A program made the translations under genes and the position numbers. Shown in pieces: positions 1 through 8,209 of a DNA stretch of 64,000 bases; position 1 is the first letter of the stretch, and every line of letters begins with the position of its first letter. The notes under the pieces are model-generated. The model made no database searches, was not told the DNA's origin, and saw only the letters and a list, made by a program, of their open reading frames with translations. The stretch is from NCBI GenBank assembly GCA_965219565.1, contig OZ244780.1:1550001-1614000 (forward strand), written 5' to 3'. The DNA is from DAOUJI01 sp965219565. Its GTDB lineage: Bacteria > Chloroflexota > Dehalococcoidia > Lucifugimonadales > JAGWBF01.

Positions 1-2445
1 CAGCAGACCCTCTCGTTCACCGAGAACCAGGCCACGGACCGCGTCCTGGCCTTCTACTCAGCCACCGACCCCGAGGACCCGTCCGCCTCCATAACCCGCT
101 GGAGCCTGACCGGGCCCGACGGGGGCGACTTCACCATCGACGAGAACGGCCAACTCACCTTCAGGAACGTCCCGGACTACGAGAAGCCCGCCGACTCCGG
201 TAGGGACAACGTCTACAACCTCTCCGTGCGGGCCTACGACGGGCGGAACTACGGATACCTGGAGGTGGCGGTGACGGTCCAGGACGTGAACGAGGCCCCC
301 GCCATCAGCGCCTCCAGCAAGACGGCCTTCACCTACCGGGAGAGCGGCACCGCGACCATCTACACCTTCAAGGCCACTGACCCTGAGAGGGGCACGATCA
401 CCTGGTCGCTGTCGGGAGCCGATAACGATGACTTCGCCATCAGCGAGACGGGCGTCCTCTCCTTCGCCATCTCCCCGGACTACGAGAGCCCGGCCGACTC
501 CGGCAGGGACAACGTCTACGAGGTCACCGTGGAGGCTAGGGACGACTTCTTCAACTCCGGCACCCTCGATATCACCGTCACCGTCACCGACCTGAACGAG
601 GGGCCTGAGATAACGGGGCAGCAGACCCTCTCGTTCACCGAGAACCAGGCCACGGACCGGGTCCTGGCCACCTACTCGGCCACCGACCCAGAGGACACGG
701 GCGCGGCCATAACCCGCTGGAGCCTGACCGGGCCCGACGCAGGCGACTTCACCATCAACGAGAACGGCCAGCTCACCTTCAGGAACGTCCCGGACTACGA
801 GAAGCCCGCCGACTCCGGTAGGGACAACGTCTACAACCTCTCCGTGCGGGCATCCGACGGGCGGAACTACGGCTACCTGGAGGTGACCGTCACGGTCCAG
901 GACGTGAACGAGGCCCCCGCCATCAGCGCCTCCAGCAAGACCGAATTCACCTACCGGGAGAACGGTACGGCGACCATCTACACCTTCAAGGCCACTGACC
1001 CTGAGAAGGGCGTCATCACCTGGTCGCTGTCGGGAGCCGATAACGATGACTTCGCCATCAGCGAGACGGGCGTCCTCTCCTTCGCCAGCTCCCCGGACTA
1101 CGAGATCCCGACCGACTCGGACTCAGACAACGTCTACGAGGTAACGGTGGTGGCCCGTGACGACTTCTTCAACTCCGGCACGCTGGACGTGACTGTCACC
1201 GTGACCGACCAGAACGAGGGGCCGGAGATAACGGGGCAGCAGAGCCTCTCGTTCACCGAGAACCAGGCCACGGACCGGGTCCTGGCCTCCTACAGCGCCA
1301 CCGATCCCGAGGACCCGTCCGCACTCATAACGCGCTGGAGCCTGACCGGACGCGATGCAGGCGACTTCACCATCAACGAGAGTGGAGAGCTCACCTTCAG
1401 GAACGTGCCGGACTACGAGAGGCCCGCCGACTCCGGTGGGGACAACGTCTACAACCTCTCCGTCCGCGCATCCGACGGGCGGAACTACGGCTACCTGGAG
1501 GTCACGGTGACGGTGGAGGCGGTGAACGAGCCTCCGGCGGTCACGGGCACCACCTCTTTCACCTACAGGGAGAACGGCACGGCGACGCTGCACACCTTCC
1601 GGGCCACCGATCCCGAACGGTCATCCATCACCTGGTCGCTGTCGGGAGCCGATAACGACGACTTCGCCATCAGCGAGACGGGCGTTCTCAGCTTCGCCAA
1701 CCCGCCGGACTACGAGATCCCCGGCGACTCCGGCGGCGAAAACGTCTACGAGGTGACGGTGGTGGCCAGGGACGACTTCTTCAACTCCGGCACGCTGGAC
1801 GTGACGGTCACCGTGACGGACGTCAACGAGGGGCCTGAGATAGCGGGGCAGCAGAGCCTCTCGTTCACCGAGAACCAGGCCACGGACCGGGTCCTGGCCA
1901 CCTACTCGGCCACCGACCCCGAGAACCCGTCCGTCTCCATAACGCGCTGGAGCGTGACAGGCACCGACGCCGGCGACTTCAACATCGACGAGAACGGTCG
2001 GCTGACCTTCAGGAACGTGCCCGACCATGAGAAGCCCGCCGATTCCGGGCGCGACAACGTGTACAACTTCTCGGTTCGGGCATCCGACGGGCGGTACTAC
2101 GGCTACCTGGAGGTCACGGTGACGGTGGAGGCGGTGAACGAGCCTCCGGTGATCACGGGCGCCGACACGCTCTCCTACAAGGAGAACGGCACGGCGACGC
2201 TGCACACCTTCCGGGCCACCGATCCCGAGCGCAGCGCCATCACCTGGTCGCTCTCGGGAGCCGACGCCAGCGACTTCACCATCAGCGATACGGGTGTGCT
2301 GGCCTTTGCCGTCCCCCCGGACTACGAGAACCCCACCGACTCCGGCAGGGACAACGTCTACGAGGTCACCGTGGAGGCCAGGGATGACGACTTCAACACC
2401 GGCAGGATCGAGATCACCATTACGGTCGTCAACCTCACCGACTAG
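1..2445 (+). CDS. Cadherin-repeat surface protein, 3' part (5' end outside window)
   Basis: The reading frame is open from base 1, so the start lies outside the window; 814 residues are visible. They consist of alternating cadherin-like modules of about 100 residues, each ending in a V-T-V-x-D-x-N-E-x-P type linker, with D-P-E and D-x-N-D acidic motifs typical of calcium-binding cadherin folds. Such proteins are exported adhesins or cell-surface proteins. Two module types alternate, and a pair of about 206 residues repeats four times at DNA level (starts at 1, 619, 1237 and 1849). The protein stops directly after a module, with no anchor, sorting signal or membrane helix at the C-terminus. 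It could be element cargo or host chromosome. Confidence 0.85.
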   Translation, partial: QQTLSFTENQATDRVLAFYSATDPEDPSASITRWSLTGPDGGDFTIDENGQLTFRNVPDYEKPADSGRDNVYNLSVRAYDGRNYGYLEVAVTVQDVNEAPAISASSKTAFTYRESGTATIYTFKATDPERGTITWSLSGADNDDFAISETGVLSFAISPDYESPADSGRDNVYEVTVEARDDFFNSGTLDITVTVTDLNEGPEITGQQTLSFTENQATDRVLATYSATDPEDTGAAITRWSLTGPDAGDFTINENGQLTFRNVPDYEKPADSGRDNVYNLSVRASDGRNYGYLEVTVTVQDVNEAPAISASSKTEFTYRENGTATIYTFKATDPEKGVITWSLSGADNDDFAISETGVLSFASSPDYEIPTDSDSDNVYEVTVVARDDFFNSGTLDVTVTVTDQNEGPEITGQQSLSFTENQATDRVLASYSATDPEDPSALITRWSLTGRDAGDFTINESGELTFRNVPDYERPADSGGDNVYNLSVRASDGRNYGYLEVTVTVEAVNEPPAVTGTTSFTYRENGTATLHTFRATDPERSSITWSLSGADNDDFAISETGVLSFANPPDYEIPGDSGGENVYEVTVVARDDFFNSGTLDVTVTVTDVNEGPEIAGQQSLSFTENQATDRVLATYSATDPENPSVSITRWSVTGTDAGDFNIDENGRLTFRNVPDHEKPADSGRDNVYNFSVRASDGRYYGYLEVTVTVEAVNEPPVITGADTLSYKENGTATLHTFRATDPERSAITWSLSGADASDFTISDTGVLAFAVPPDYENPTDSGRDNVYEVTVEARDDDFNTGRIEITITVVNLTD
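1..2445 (+). repeat. Tandem 618-bp coding repeat (cadherin module pairs)
   Basis: Copies begin at 1, 619, 1237 and 1849, each marked by the same start, cagcagaccctctcg or cagcagagcctctcg. Spacing is 618, 618 and 612 bp. Long stretches are nearly identical between copies, pointing to recent duplication or gene conversion, and they are likely to cause assembly collapse. Confidence 0.85.
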
Positions 2446-2788
2446 TTCGACGGAACCGGCCTGCCACTGAAATTGCAGCCGATGCACGACAGGGATGGAG
2501 CGAAATTGACGATCCAGAACAGAGACGCACGAGAAGGAGAGTCTCGAGGTACATGCGAATCGGGGAGGTGGAGGACAGGCACTTCCGGCCGGTCGAGCAC
2601 GACGGGCTGGTCTTCGGCTCCGGCTGGCACCACGACGAGTCGGGGAGCTAGTTCCGGGGCTGTTCAGGCAACGAAGAAAGCCTGCACAGATGGACTGGCG
2701 GGCGGACAGTTGAAGCGCCGCCGACTTCCGCTTGGGCGCTCCCGTTAGGGGAGAGTGCGCCGCCGCACACCCTGAAAGGACCCGCGTC
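2446..2788. other. Intergenic stretch with one possible 32-codon ORF
   Basis: Between the adhesin and the small HTH gene there is no convincing gene. One short ORF with a ribosome-binding-like sequence is listed separately. No terminator hairpin or repeat was seen. Confidence 0.5.
2553..2651 (+). CDS. Possible 32-aa ORF
   Basis: An ATG at 2553 lies about 10 bases after an aaggagag sequence and is followed by 32 codons to a TAG. The predicted peptide is acidic, His-rich and has no recognised domain. Only the Shine-Dalgarno-like sequence supports it, so it may be chance. Confidence 0.25.
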   Translation: MRIGEVEDRHFRPVEHDGLVFGSGWHHDESGS

Positions 2789-3148
2789 ATGCCGAGACAT
2801 CGAATTGACCACAGCAGAATAGTCTACGTCCTGCCCCCCGACTTCCCGGAGCGCCTGGTGCGCTTCAAGGAGGAGTCGGACCTGCCGTGGGCGGAGATCG
2901 CCCGCCGCCTCGGGACCAATCCCTACACCGTATGGCGTTGGTATAAGGGCCGAGCGCGGCCCGATTTCCGGCACCAGATGGCGCTGCTGGACCTGGCCGA
3001 CGAGCTGGGGCTCGCCCATCTGCTGACCGCGTGGACCCTCCCGGACGAAACGCAGCGCGAGAAGCCCGCCAAAAGCGTCCCGACCGGGTGCGAGAGTCCT
3101 GGGAGGAAGGCCGCGCGTCGGCGAGGCGACCGCCACCGCAGGGGCTGA
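2789..3148 (+). CDS. Small helix-turn-helix DNA-binding protein
   Basis: This 119-residue protein has an N-terminal segment with the pattern L-P-x-D-F-x-E-R-L-V-R-F-K-E, followed by W-A-E-I-A-R-R-L-G and V-W-R-W, which fits an HTH of the Cro/homeodomain type. The C-terminal third is Arg/Lys-rich and probably disordered. It is clearly related to the two small proteins at 19686 and 19898, so all three probably belong to one regulator family carried by the element. The ATG at 2789 was preferred over the upstream in-frame start at 2732 because gaaagga sits 8 bases before it. Its target is unknown. Confidence 0.65.
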   Translation: MPRHRIDHSRIVYVLPPDFPERLVRFKEESDLPWAEIARRLGTNPYTVWRWYKGRARPDFRHQMALLDLADELGLAHLLTAWTLPDETQREKPAKSVPTGCESPGRKAARRRGDRHRRG

Positions 3149-3363
3149 AACGCAACGAGGACGGCGCACGCGGACAACGCCGCGACGCGCATGGCGATGG
3201 GATTCGCCCGCGAGGGGCGGGCGGAGGGGGATGGGCGCTGACCCGGCGGCGCTGCCGCGCCGCCGCCCGCACCTGAGCGTCGAGCTTGCGCGCCCGCCGA
3301 TGATTTCGGACAACAAAAAAAGCCCGCACACATGGGAAGCCGGGGGAGGCCATCGCCGCAATG

Positions 3364-3377
3364 GAGCCTGTCTCAGA
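3364..3377 (+). repeat. IS terminal inverted repeat, transposase 3' side
   Basis: gagcctgtctcaga is the exact reverse complement of 5059-5072. The flanking heptamer cgcaatg (3357-3363) is the left copy of the target duplication. Confidence 0.9.
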
Positions 3378-3391
3378 GAGGTTGAATGACG

Positions 3392-3437
3392 TAGTGCCTC
3401 CGCATGGATTCGACTAACGAACCATGCGGAGGCACTA
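3392..3437. terminator. Strong hairpin inside IS end
   Basis: A perfect 16-bp stem (3392-3407 with 3422-3437; core gtgcctccgcatgg) encloses a 14-base loop. It lies downstream of the transposase stop, between the gene and the left inverted repeat. It has no T-run, so it may act as a transcription or translation barrier protecting the IS from flanking transcription rather than as a classic terminator. Confidence 0.55.
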
Positions 3438-3490
3438 AGGGGGTAGTGAAGCGGTGAGAGTAAGGATCGTTCTCGAGACCTGGGTAACGG

Positions 3491-4990
3491 TCAGAAAGCG
3501 GGGCAAGGCTCCAGACCGTAGGGTAATTCAGCAGAGGCGCGGGATCGGGAGTTCCATACCTTCCAGAGGGTGCGCAAGTTGAATGCTGTGGCCAACGCCG
3601 TCCATTCGGCCGACACGTTGGCAAGGCCGCGCAACAGGAACCTCCGCGCTCCCTGTTGTTCCTTGATGATTCCGAAGACCGGTTCGACTAACTGCTTTCT
3701 CAACTTGTACACCCTCTTGGCTTCCTCCGTCTCCATCCAGGCACGATGTCGGCGCGATACTGCATCGTAAGGCCCCAGTTCCAAGGCGCGTCCCTTGCGG
3801 CGATTCTTGGTACAGACTCCGAGGGCTGGACACTCCTTACAGACTAACCGAGAGGCCCGGTATATCCGTACCCACTCCCCTCTCTTACGACTGTTTCGAA
3901 GGAAGGGCAGGGTTTGTCCCCTAGGGCAGTAGTAGCAGTCGTTGTCCTCGTCGTAGGTGAACTGGTCCTTGTGGTACGGGTCCTCCTTAATGGACCGCTG
4001 TTTCGGATCGGGCATCACCACCTGCTGGCCTCTCCGGGCGCATTCTTCCAGGTGCCTGCCGCCGAAGTAACCCGCGTCGGCCAGGGTCGTCGGAACCCTT
4101 ACCCCCGTAACCTCCTCGGCCTGTTCCACCATCGGGGTCAGACGGGCAAGGTCATTGACTTCATCCACCACGTCCACGGCGGTGATCATCATGCCGGTTA
4201 CTCCCTCGCCGGTGGCCAGAGGGGAGACCATGGCTTGGGCGTTGTAGCTGAGAACAAACCCCTGAGCAGTCTTCATCGACCTAGCGTCTCTATCGGTCAG
4301 ATTGATGCGACGGGGGTGCTTGTGCTGACTGCGACTGGGAAGCTCCCGGCTTGGCAGTTCCTCCATTGCTTGCCTCACCCGCTGCCGCAACGTCTTGCGG
4401 TCGGACAACTTCTCTGGAAGATGAACTGGATCGCCGTCTTCGCCCCCTTCGTTCTGGGCCTCCAAGTCGGCAATGGATTTCTCCACCCTAGCCAGCAATT
4501 GGTGCAACTGCTCTCCGGTGTAGGTCCATCTCGCCGCCGCGTTGGCGGCCATCTTCGTTCCGTCCACCGCCTGCATCGCCAGGTCCACCAACTCCAGGGA
4601 CACCGCCGTCCGAACCGTGCGCTTGAACAGCTCTCTCATGCCTTGACGGTGCCCCTGGTAGAATCGCCACAGGGTGTTGTGGTCGGGATGCTGCCACCCG
4701 GTCAACCACAGGTACGGAATCTGGTCCCGGCAGGCCGCCTCCAACTTCCGGCACGACCGCACGTTGGTCATGAAGCCGTACAGCCACACGCTCAACAGCG
4801 CCCGCGGATGGTAGGCGGGCGCTCCTAGCGGGTCTCCTTCTATCCCTACGCCCATCTTCGCCCAGGCCGCCCTATCCAACGCATCCACAAACTCGGCCAC
4901 GAATCGGGCCGGATGGTCCAACGGCAGCAGTTCGTCAAGGGTGGGCGGCAACAGCCACATTTGCTCCCGGTCCATGTCTCGAAGCGGCAT
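3491..4990 (-). CDS. IS1182-family transposase
   Basis: This 499-residue DDE transposase cuts and pastes the insertion sequence that encodes it. The N-terminus matches the family (R-x-Q-x-x-L-L-P-P-T-L, then D-H-P-A-R-F). Candidate catalytic acids lie in A-V-D-G-T, in L-A-D-A-G-Y-F and in E-P-V-F-G-I-I-K-E near the C-terminus, with a Cys-rich segment (C-Y-Y-C-P and C-K-E-C) before the last. The length is usual for the family. The ATG at 4990 was chosen because ggggaga precedes it by 7 bases; an upstream in-frame start at 5029 lacks such a signal. The frame is intact, so the element may be active. Confidence 0.9.
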   Translation of the reverse strand: MPLRDMDREQMWLLPPTLDELLPLDHPARFVAEFVDALDRAAWAKMGVGIEGDPLGAPAYHPRALLSVWLYGFMTNVRSCRKLEAACRDQIPYLWLTGWQHPDHNTLWRFYQGHRQGMRELFKRTVRTAVSLELVDLAMQAVDGTKMAANAAARWTYTGEQLHQLLARVEKSIADLEAQNEGGEDGDPVHLPEKLSDRKTLRQRVRQAMEELPSRELPSRSQHKHPRRINLTDRDARSMKTAQGFVLSYNAQAMVSPLATGEGVTGMMITAVDVVDEVNDLARLTPMVEQAEEVTGVRVPTTLADAGYFGGRHLEECARRGQQVVMPDPKQRSIKEDPYHKDQFTYDEDNDCYYCPRGQTLPFLRNSRKRGEWVRIYRASRLVCKECPALGVCTKNRRKGRALELGPYDAVSRRHRAWMETEEAKRVYKLRKQLVEPVFGIIKEQQGARRFLLRGLANVSAEWTALATAFNLRTLWKVWNSRSRASAELPYGLEPCPAF

Positions 4991-5058
4991 CTCAATCTCT
5001 CCCCAATTGATGTCGCTTCGAAGGTACACCTAACCCGGTTCCATTGCCAGTTCCGACT

Positions 5059-5072
5059 TCTGAGACAGGCTC
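5059..5072 (-). repeat. IS terminal inverted repeat, transposase 5' side
   Basis: tctgagacaggctc, the exact complement of 3364-3377, is followed by the right copy of the target duplication cgcaatg at 5073-5079. Confidence 0.9.
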
Positions 5073-5100
5073 CGCAATGACGACGGCCTTCCCCCTGAGT

Positions 5101-5130
5101 GACGGCCCGGCGTAGTACCGCCGGGCCGTC
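5101..5130 (-). terminator. Hairpin downstream of the multi-HTH gene
   Basis: A perfect 11-bp GC-rich stem (gacggcccggc at 5101-5111 with 5120-5130) has an 8-base loop. It lies 12 bases past the stop codon of the leftward gene at 5143-6255. No T-run follows, so termination is plausible but not certain. Confidence 0.5.
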
Positions 5131-5142
5131 GCCCATGCCTCG

Positions 5143-6255
5143 CTAGGCGGCTACCGGCTCCGGCCGCTTCAGCATGGCGGAGTAGCCCGGCATCAGGACG
5201 GGCGTCATCGACAACCGGCCCGCGCCGTCGTACCCGGCGCGGTAGGCGTACTCCGCCTTCGCGCCCCAGGGCACCCGGCCGCCGACCCGGACGGCGGGGC
5301 CTCCGGACCTGCCGCGGCGCCCCGGCCCGCCCGCGCCGTGCACCACCATGCCGCTCCGCTCGCCCTTGCTCCAGCCCAGCACCTTCACCTCGGCGGGCAT
5401 GACCCGCTCCTCCGACTTCGCGCGCCGGAACAGCACGGCGTGCAGCCTCTTCAGCACGCCCGCCGACGGGGTGGACCTGCCGTTCATGATCTGGGAGAGG
5501 TACGAGGAGCTGATGCCCGCTCGCCGTGCGACCTCGTTCTGGCTGAACCCGTGAGCGTCCATGCGGTCCCACACGGCCTTCGTGTCGACGCAGGCAAGCT
5601 GCGCGGACGCGACCGTCGCCTCGGCCTCCAGCGCCGCCTCGACCAGCGCCTGGACCCTCACGCCCATGCCCCTGCGGCCGCGGGACACCTCCGACATGTA
5701 GCTGGCGGACACGCCGACCCGCTCGGCAAGCTCCCGCATGGTCATGCCCAGGGCGCGGGCGCGCTCCCGCACGTAGGTGCTCTGCCCGTTCACCACGCTC
5801 GCCGGGCGGTTGGCGCACTGCGCCGGGGCGACCTTCGCCGGGGCCTTGAGCGCCGACTCGATCCGGGTCTGGACCTTGACGCCCATGTTCTGGCGGCCAC
5901 GGGCAACCTGGGTCATGTAGCTGTAGGACACCCCAACGCGGTCGGCCAGGTCCTTCATGGTCATGCCCCGCTCGCGGGCGCGCTCCCGGATGAAGCTGCT
6001 CTCGCCGACCACCACGCCGCCCTGTCGGTAGACGATGCCCTGACCGGGGACCTCTCCCAGGACCGCCGCGACCTTCTCCCGCATCTTGGGCGTCCAGGGA
6101 CTGCCCCCGTTGGCGATCCGCGACAGGTAACTCGCGCCCACGCCCATCCGGGCCGCAAGCTGCTTCATGGTGAGCCCCCGCCGCCTCGCCGCAGCCCTGA
6201 GCTCGCTCTCCGCCGTCCTCGTCGTCGTTCCGGTTGCCATCGTTGCCGTCGTCAT
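5143..6255 (-). CDS. Protein with four tandem XRE-type helix-turn-helix domains
   Basis: This 370-residue protein contains four successive Cro/C1-type HTH units at about residues 12-65, 80-135, 155-208 and 218-270. Each has the pattern R-x-x-G-x-(S/T)-x-x-x-(L/V)-A-x-R-x-G-(V/I)-x-x-S-Y-(L/M)-(S/T). The third and second are most alike, suggesting internal duplication. The last 100 residues are Gly/Arg-rich without a known domain. Most XRE proteins have one such domain, so this one may bind a multi-part DNA site, for example the repeat array just upstream. The start at 6255 is fixed by a near-perfect aaggaggt 6 bases before it; the longer in-frame reading from 6453 lacks support. Confidence 0.8.
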   Translation of the reverse strand: MTTATMATGTTTRTAESELRAAARRRGLTMKQLAARMGVGASYLSRIANGGSPWTPKMREKVAAVLGEVPGQGIVYRQGGVVVGESSFIRERARERGMTMKDLADRVGVSYSYMTQVARGRQNMGVKVQTRIESALKAPAKVAPAQCANRPASVVNGQSTYVRERARALGMTMRELAERVGVSASYMSEVSRGRRGMGVRVQALVEAALEAEATVASAQLACVDTKAVWDRMDAHGFSQNEVARRAGISSSYLSQIMNGRSTPSAGVLKRLHAVLFRRAKSEERVMPAEVKVLGWSKGERSGMVVHGAGGPGRRGRSGGPAVRVGGRVPWGAKAEYAYRAGYDGAGRLSMTPVLMPGYSAMLKRPEPVAA

Positions 6256-6546
6256 CACGACCTCCTTGTGTGTTGTGCTGCCTTTGGCCTTGCGCCCGCT
6301 TGCGGGCAAAGAAGAAGGGCCGTCCCCGGCGAACGAGGACGACCCTTGTGAATGGGGATGTGTGGTGAGACCCGGAGGCCCCGCCGTCAGCGGCGATGGA
6401 CCTCGTCGACGTGCATGGACTCCTCCTTTCGGTTGTTGACCCACGCAGGACATCCACGGCGGATGTCGGTGGTGATTGGTTGGGCTGACGCTGGACGCAC
6501 TCCGCCCACGGTCGGATGCCGGACGCGGGAGACGGAGGGGGTGAAG

Positions 6547-6673
6547 AAGACGCAGCTCGGCCCAGCGTGATTCGTTGGGGAATCGACTCCGGGGGAGCTG
6601 CTACTGAGAGGAGCGGCCGGCCTACGACTTCATCGGAGGCCAGCGCATGGGAGAAAGACGCAGCTCGGCCCAG
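6547..6673 (+). repeat. 19-bp direct repeat, two copies 108 bp apart
   Basis: The sequence aagacgcagctcggcccag occurs exactly at 6547-6565 and 6655-6673. The following about 100 bp are also related but degenerate (shared gagagctg-like, gcggcc and gcgcatg blocks), so this is two diverged copies of a roughly 108-bp unit. Confidence 0.8.
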
Positions 6674-6924
6674 AGCCTGCCCCGTACTTGATACGGGGGT
6701 GAGCAATGTCCGTGGGAGAGCTGCGGGACGTGAAGCGGCCAGCCTGCTTTCAACGGCAGACCGGCGCATGTCGAAGGTGCGGCCCGGCTGCGTGTCAGCC
6801 ATGCCGCGGGCATGAGGAGCCGGTCGGGGGCGACAGACCTGTCTGCAACAGACAGACGCACTCCGACCGACCAACTGAGAACGAGGCGCAGGGCGCGCTC
6901 CGTCCCTCGTGTCCAACGGATGAG

Positions 6925-7087
6925 GCGATCAACCCCAACCGGCAGACTGGTTCCCAACGGCAGGAGCGATCAACCCCGACCGGCAGGCGGATGTCCAGCG
7001 ACGTAAGCGATCAGCTCCAATCGCCGGACGGGTGTCCAGCGGGCGAAGGGCTTATCACTCCAACCGCCGGACTGGACCGAGGACGAA
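6925..7087 (+). repeat. Degenerate 41-bp tandem repeat array
   Basis: Copies start at 6925, 6966 and 7007, each opening with gcgatca and each exactly 41 bp long; a fourth weaker copy runs from 7048 to about 7087. Weaker traces of the unit extend back to about 6850. Units differ at many positions. The 41-bp period is close to four helical turns, as expected if proteins bind on one face of the DNA. Confidence 0.75.
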
Positions 7088-7390
7088 GGACCAGCGTCAA
7101 CTCCGTCGTCTCTGCCCGCGCTGCCTCCTGCGGAGAGCTAGGTCAAGTCCGCTTCGGCAGCATTCCCTCGTGGGCAACCGGGGGAGAGCGAATCATCCTC
7201 CGGTCATGCCCGTGCGACAGGGATCGCGCACCCAGGTTTCTATGGTCGGAAACCTTGGTCAAAAGCCTAACAGTGCAGTCATTGTCGCCGTTCCCGGCGC
7301 CGCAAAAGAGGGCCTGCAAGACCCCCCAGGCGAATTGCCGCCAAATCGTTCACAAAAGTTGACTGCAAACCCGCCGCACCCCCGGCCCGG

Positions 7391-8209
7391 CTACCGCCAC
7401 AACAGGCCGAAGGTCATCCGCCGCAGAAGCTCCCGCCTCCGCCGCGCTCTCCGCGTGTCGTAGAGCGCGGTCCTTCGCCAGCTGGTCTGCCCGTCCCGCT
7501 CGAAGCCCCGCAGCGGGTACGTCTCCGGGGGCAGCGTCATGCCGTGCTCCTCCAGCAGCGCCAGCTCCACCGTCAACAGCCGCTCCTGGGTCGCCAGCCA
7601 ATCCAGGCCCCCGCCCCGGTTGGGGTGCGTGGCCTTCAGCTCCCGCCACTCGACGATGAGGGGCCAGGCGTTCCCGAACACGTCCGCGTCGTCCTCGGCA
7701 GGCTCACGGGTCACCAGGTCGGGAAACTCCCGCCTGACCGGGGACCCCCGCTTCGCCTGCGCTCCAGCTCCCGGCGCGGCCCCGTCCCGAGCGGCCCGGC
7801 CCGACTCCAGCTGCGCCAGCCGCCGCCCCATCTGGGCCTGCTCGTCCCCGAGCGCCTTCACGTCGCCCCGGACCGCCGACAGGCCCTTGCTCATGTCCCT
7901 GCCCAGCGCGTCCACCCGGCCCTCGACCTCCGTCAGCCGCCCATCGAGGCTGTCGTTGCGCTCCCTCTGCTCGGCCGCCGGCGAGCCCTCCCCCTCCAGA
8001 AGCGCCTTCTCCAACACGCTGCGCATCCGCCTGGACAACTTGCCCCGTTCCATGCTGGCGGTGAGGGTCTTGTAGTCCACCCCCAACAGCTGCGTCGCCT
8101 TCATCACTCCCTTGTCCCGCACCAGCTCGTTCAGCAGCGCCATCAGCCGCATGTGCTGCATGTCCTGGACGCTCCTGCTCTTCTCGAACACCGGCTTTCC
8201 CGTATTCAT
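7391..8209 (-). CDS. Unknown coiled-coil protein with possible N-terminal HTH
   Basis: This 272-residue protein is not a family I recognise. Residues 15-70 are helical and include V-M-K-A-T-Q-L-L-G-V-D-Y-K-T-L, which resembles an HTH. Residues 80-135 show heptad-like leucines and charged residues consistent with a coiled coil. After an Ala/Gly-rich linker, the C-terminal 90 residues are Trp- and Arg-rich. The start is supported by gaggagg a few bases upstream. It is divergent from the secretion operon and separated from it by iteron-like repeats. A DNA-binding, partition-like or regulatory role is possible, but this is inference. Confidence 0.65.
   Translation of the reverse strand: MNTGKPVFEKSRSVQDMQHMRLMALLNELVRDKGVMKATQLLGVDYKTLTASMERGKLSRRMRSVLEKALLEGEGSPAAEQRERNDSLDGRLTEVEGRVDALGRDMSKGLSAVRGDVKALGDEQAQMGRRLAQLESGRAARDGAAPGAGAQAKRGSPVRREFPDLVTREPAEDDADVFGNAWPLIVEWRELKATHPNRGGGLDWLATQERLLTVELALLEEHGMTLPPETYPLRGFERDGQTSWRRTALYDTRRARRRRELLRRMTFGLLWR

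Larger units (their letters stand above)
3364..5072 (-). mobile_element. Complete IS1182-family insertion sequence
   Basis: The 1709-bp element is bounded by perfect 14-bp terminal inverted repeats, gagcctgtctcaga at 3364-3377 and its complement at 5059-5072. It is flanked by an exact 7-bp direct repeat, cgcaatg, at 3357-3363 and 5073-5079, taken as the target-site duplication. It encodes one intact transposase on the minus strand. Perfect ends and an intact gene indicate a recent insertion. The insertion site is the loop of an imperfect hairpin. Confidence 0.92.
6256..7390. other. Repeat-rich non-coding region, candidate origin or oriT
   Basis: No credible gene is seen in these 1.1 kb; long rightward frames here encode low-complexity Arg/Pro/Thr-rich strings. 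The region holds a 19-bp direct repeat (6547 and 6655), a degenerate 41-bp tandem array (about 6850-7090), palindromes at 6680-6698 and 6799-6813, and a hairpin at 7232-7258. It lies between two leftward genes of the conjugative element. Repeats plus palindromes near transfer genes are typical of replication or transfer origins, but no relaxase nick site can be identified. Confidence 0.5.

Noticed and set aside
3914..4828. 304-codon plus-strand frame inside the IS
   Set aside because: It is antisense to the transposase, which carries the family motifs and a ribosome-binding site; the His/Gly/Val-rich translation has no domain.
5030..6916. Long minus-strand open frame overlapping the multi-HTH gene
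   Set aside because: It is a shadow in another frame: Arg/Gly/Pro-rich low-complexity translation, no domain, and it crosses the real gene whose start has a near-perfect ribosome-binding site.
6850..7090. 41-bp periodic array considered as a CRISPR
   Set aside because: There are no identical repeats separated by unique spacers; the whole unit is degenerate and contiguous, and no cas gene is present.
6706..7362. 218-codon rightward open frame in the repeat region
   Set aside because: Its translation is low-complexity and follows the DNA repeats, lacks a domain and has no good ribosome-binding site; open frames are frequent in such GC-rich DNA.
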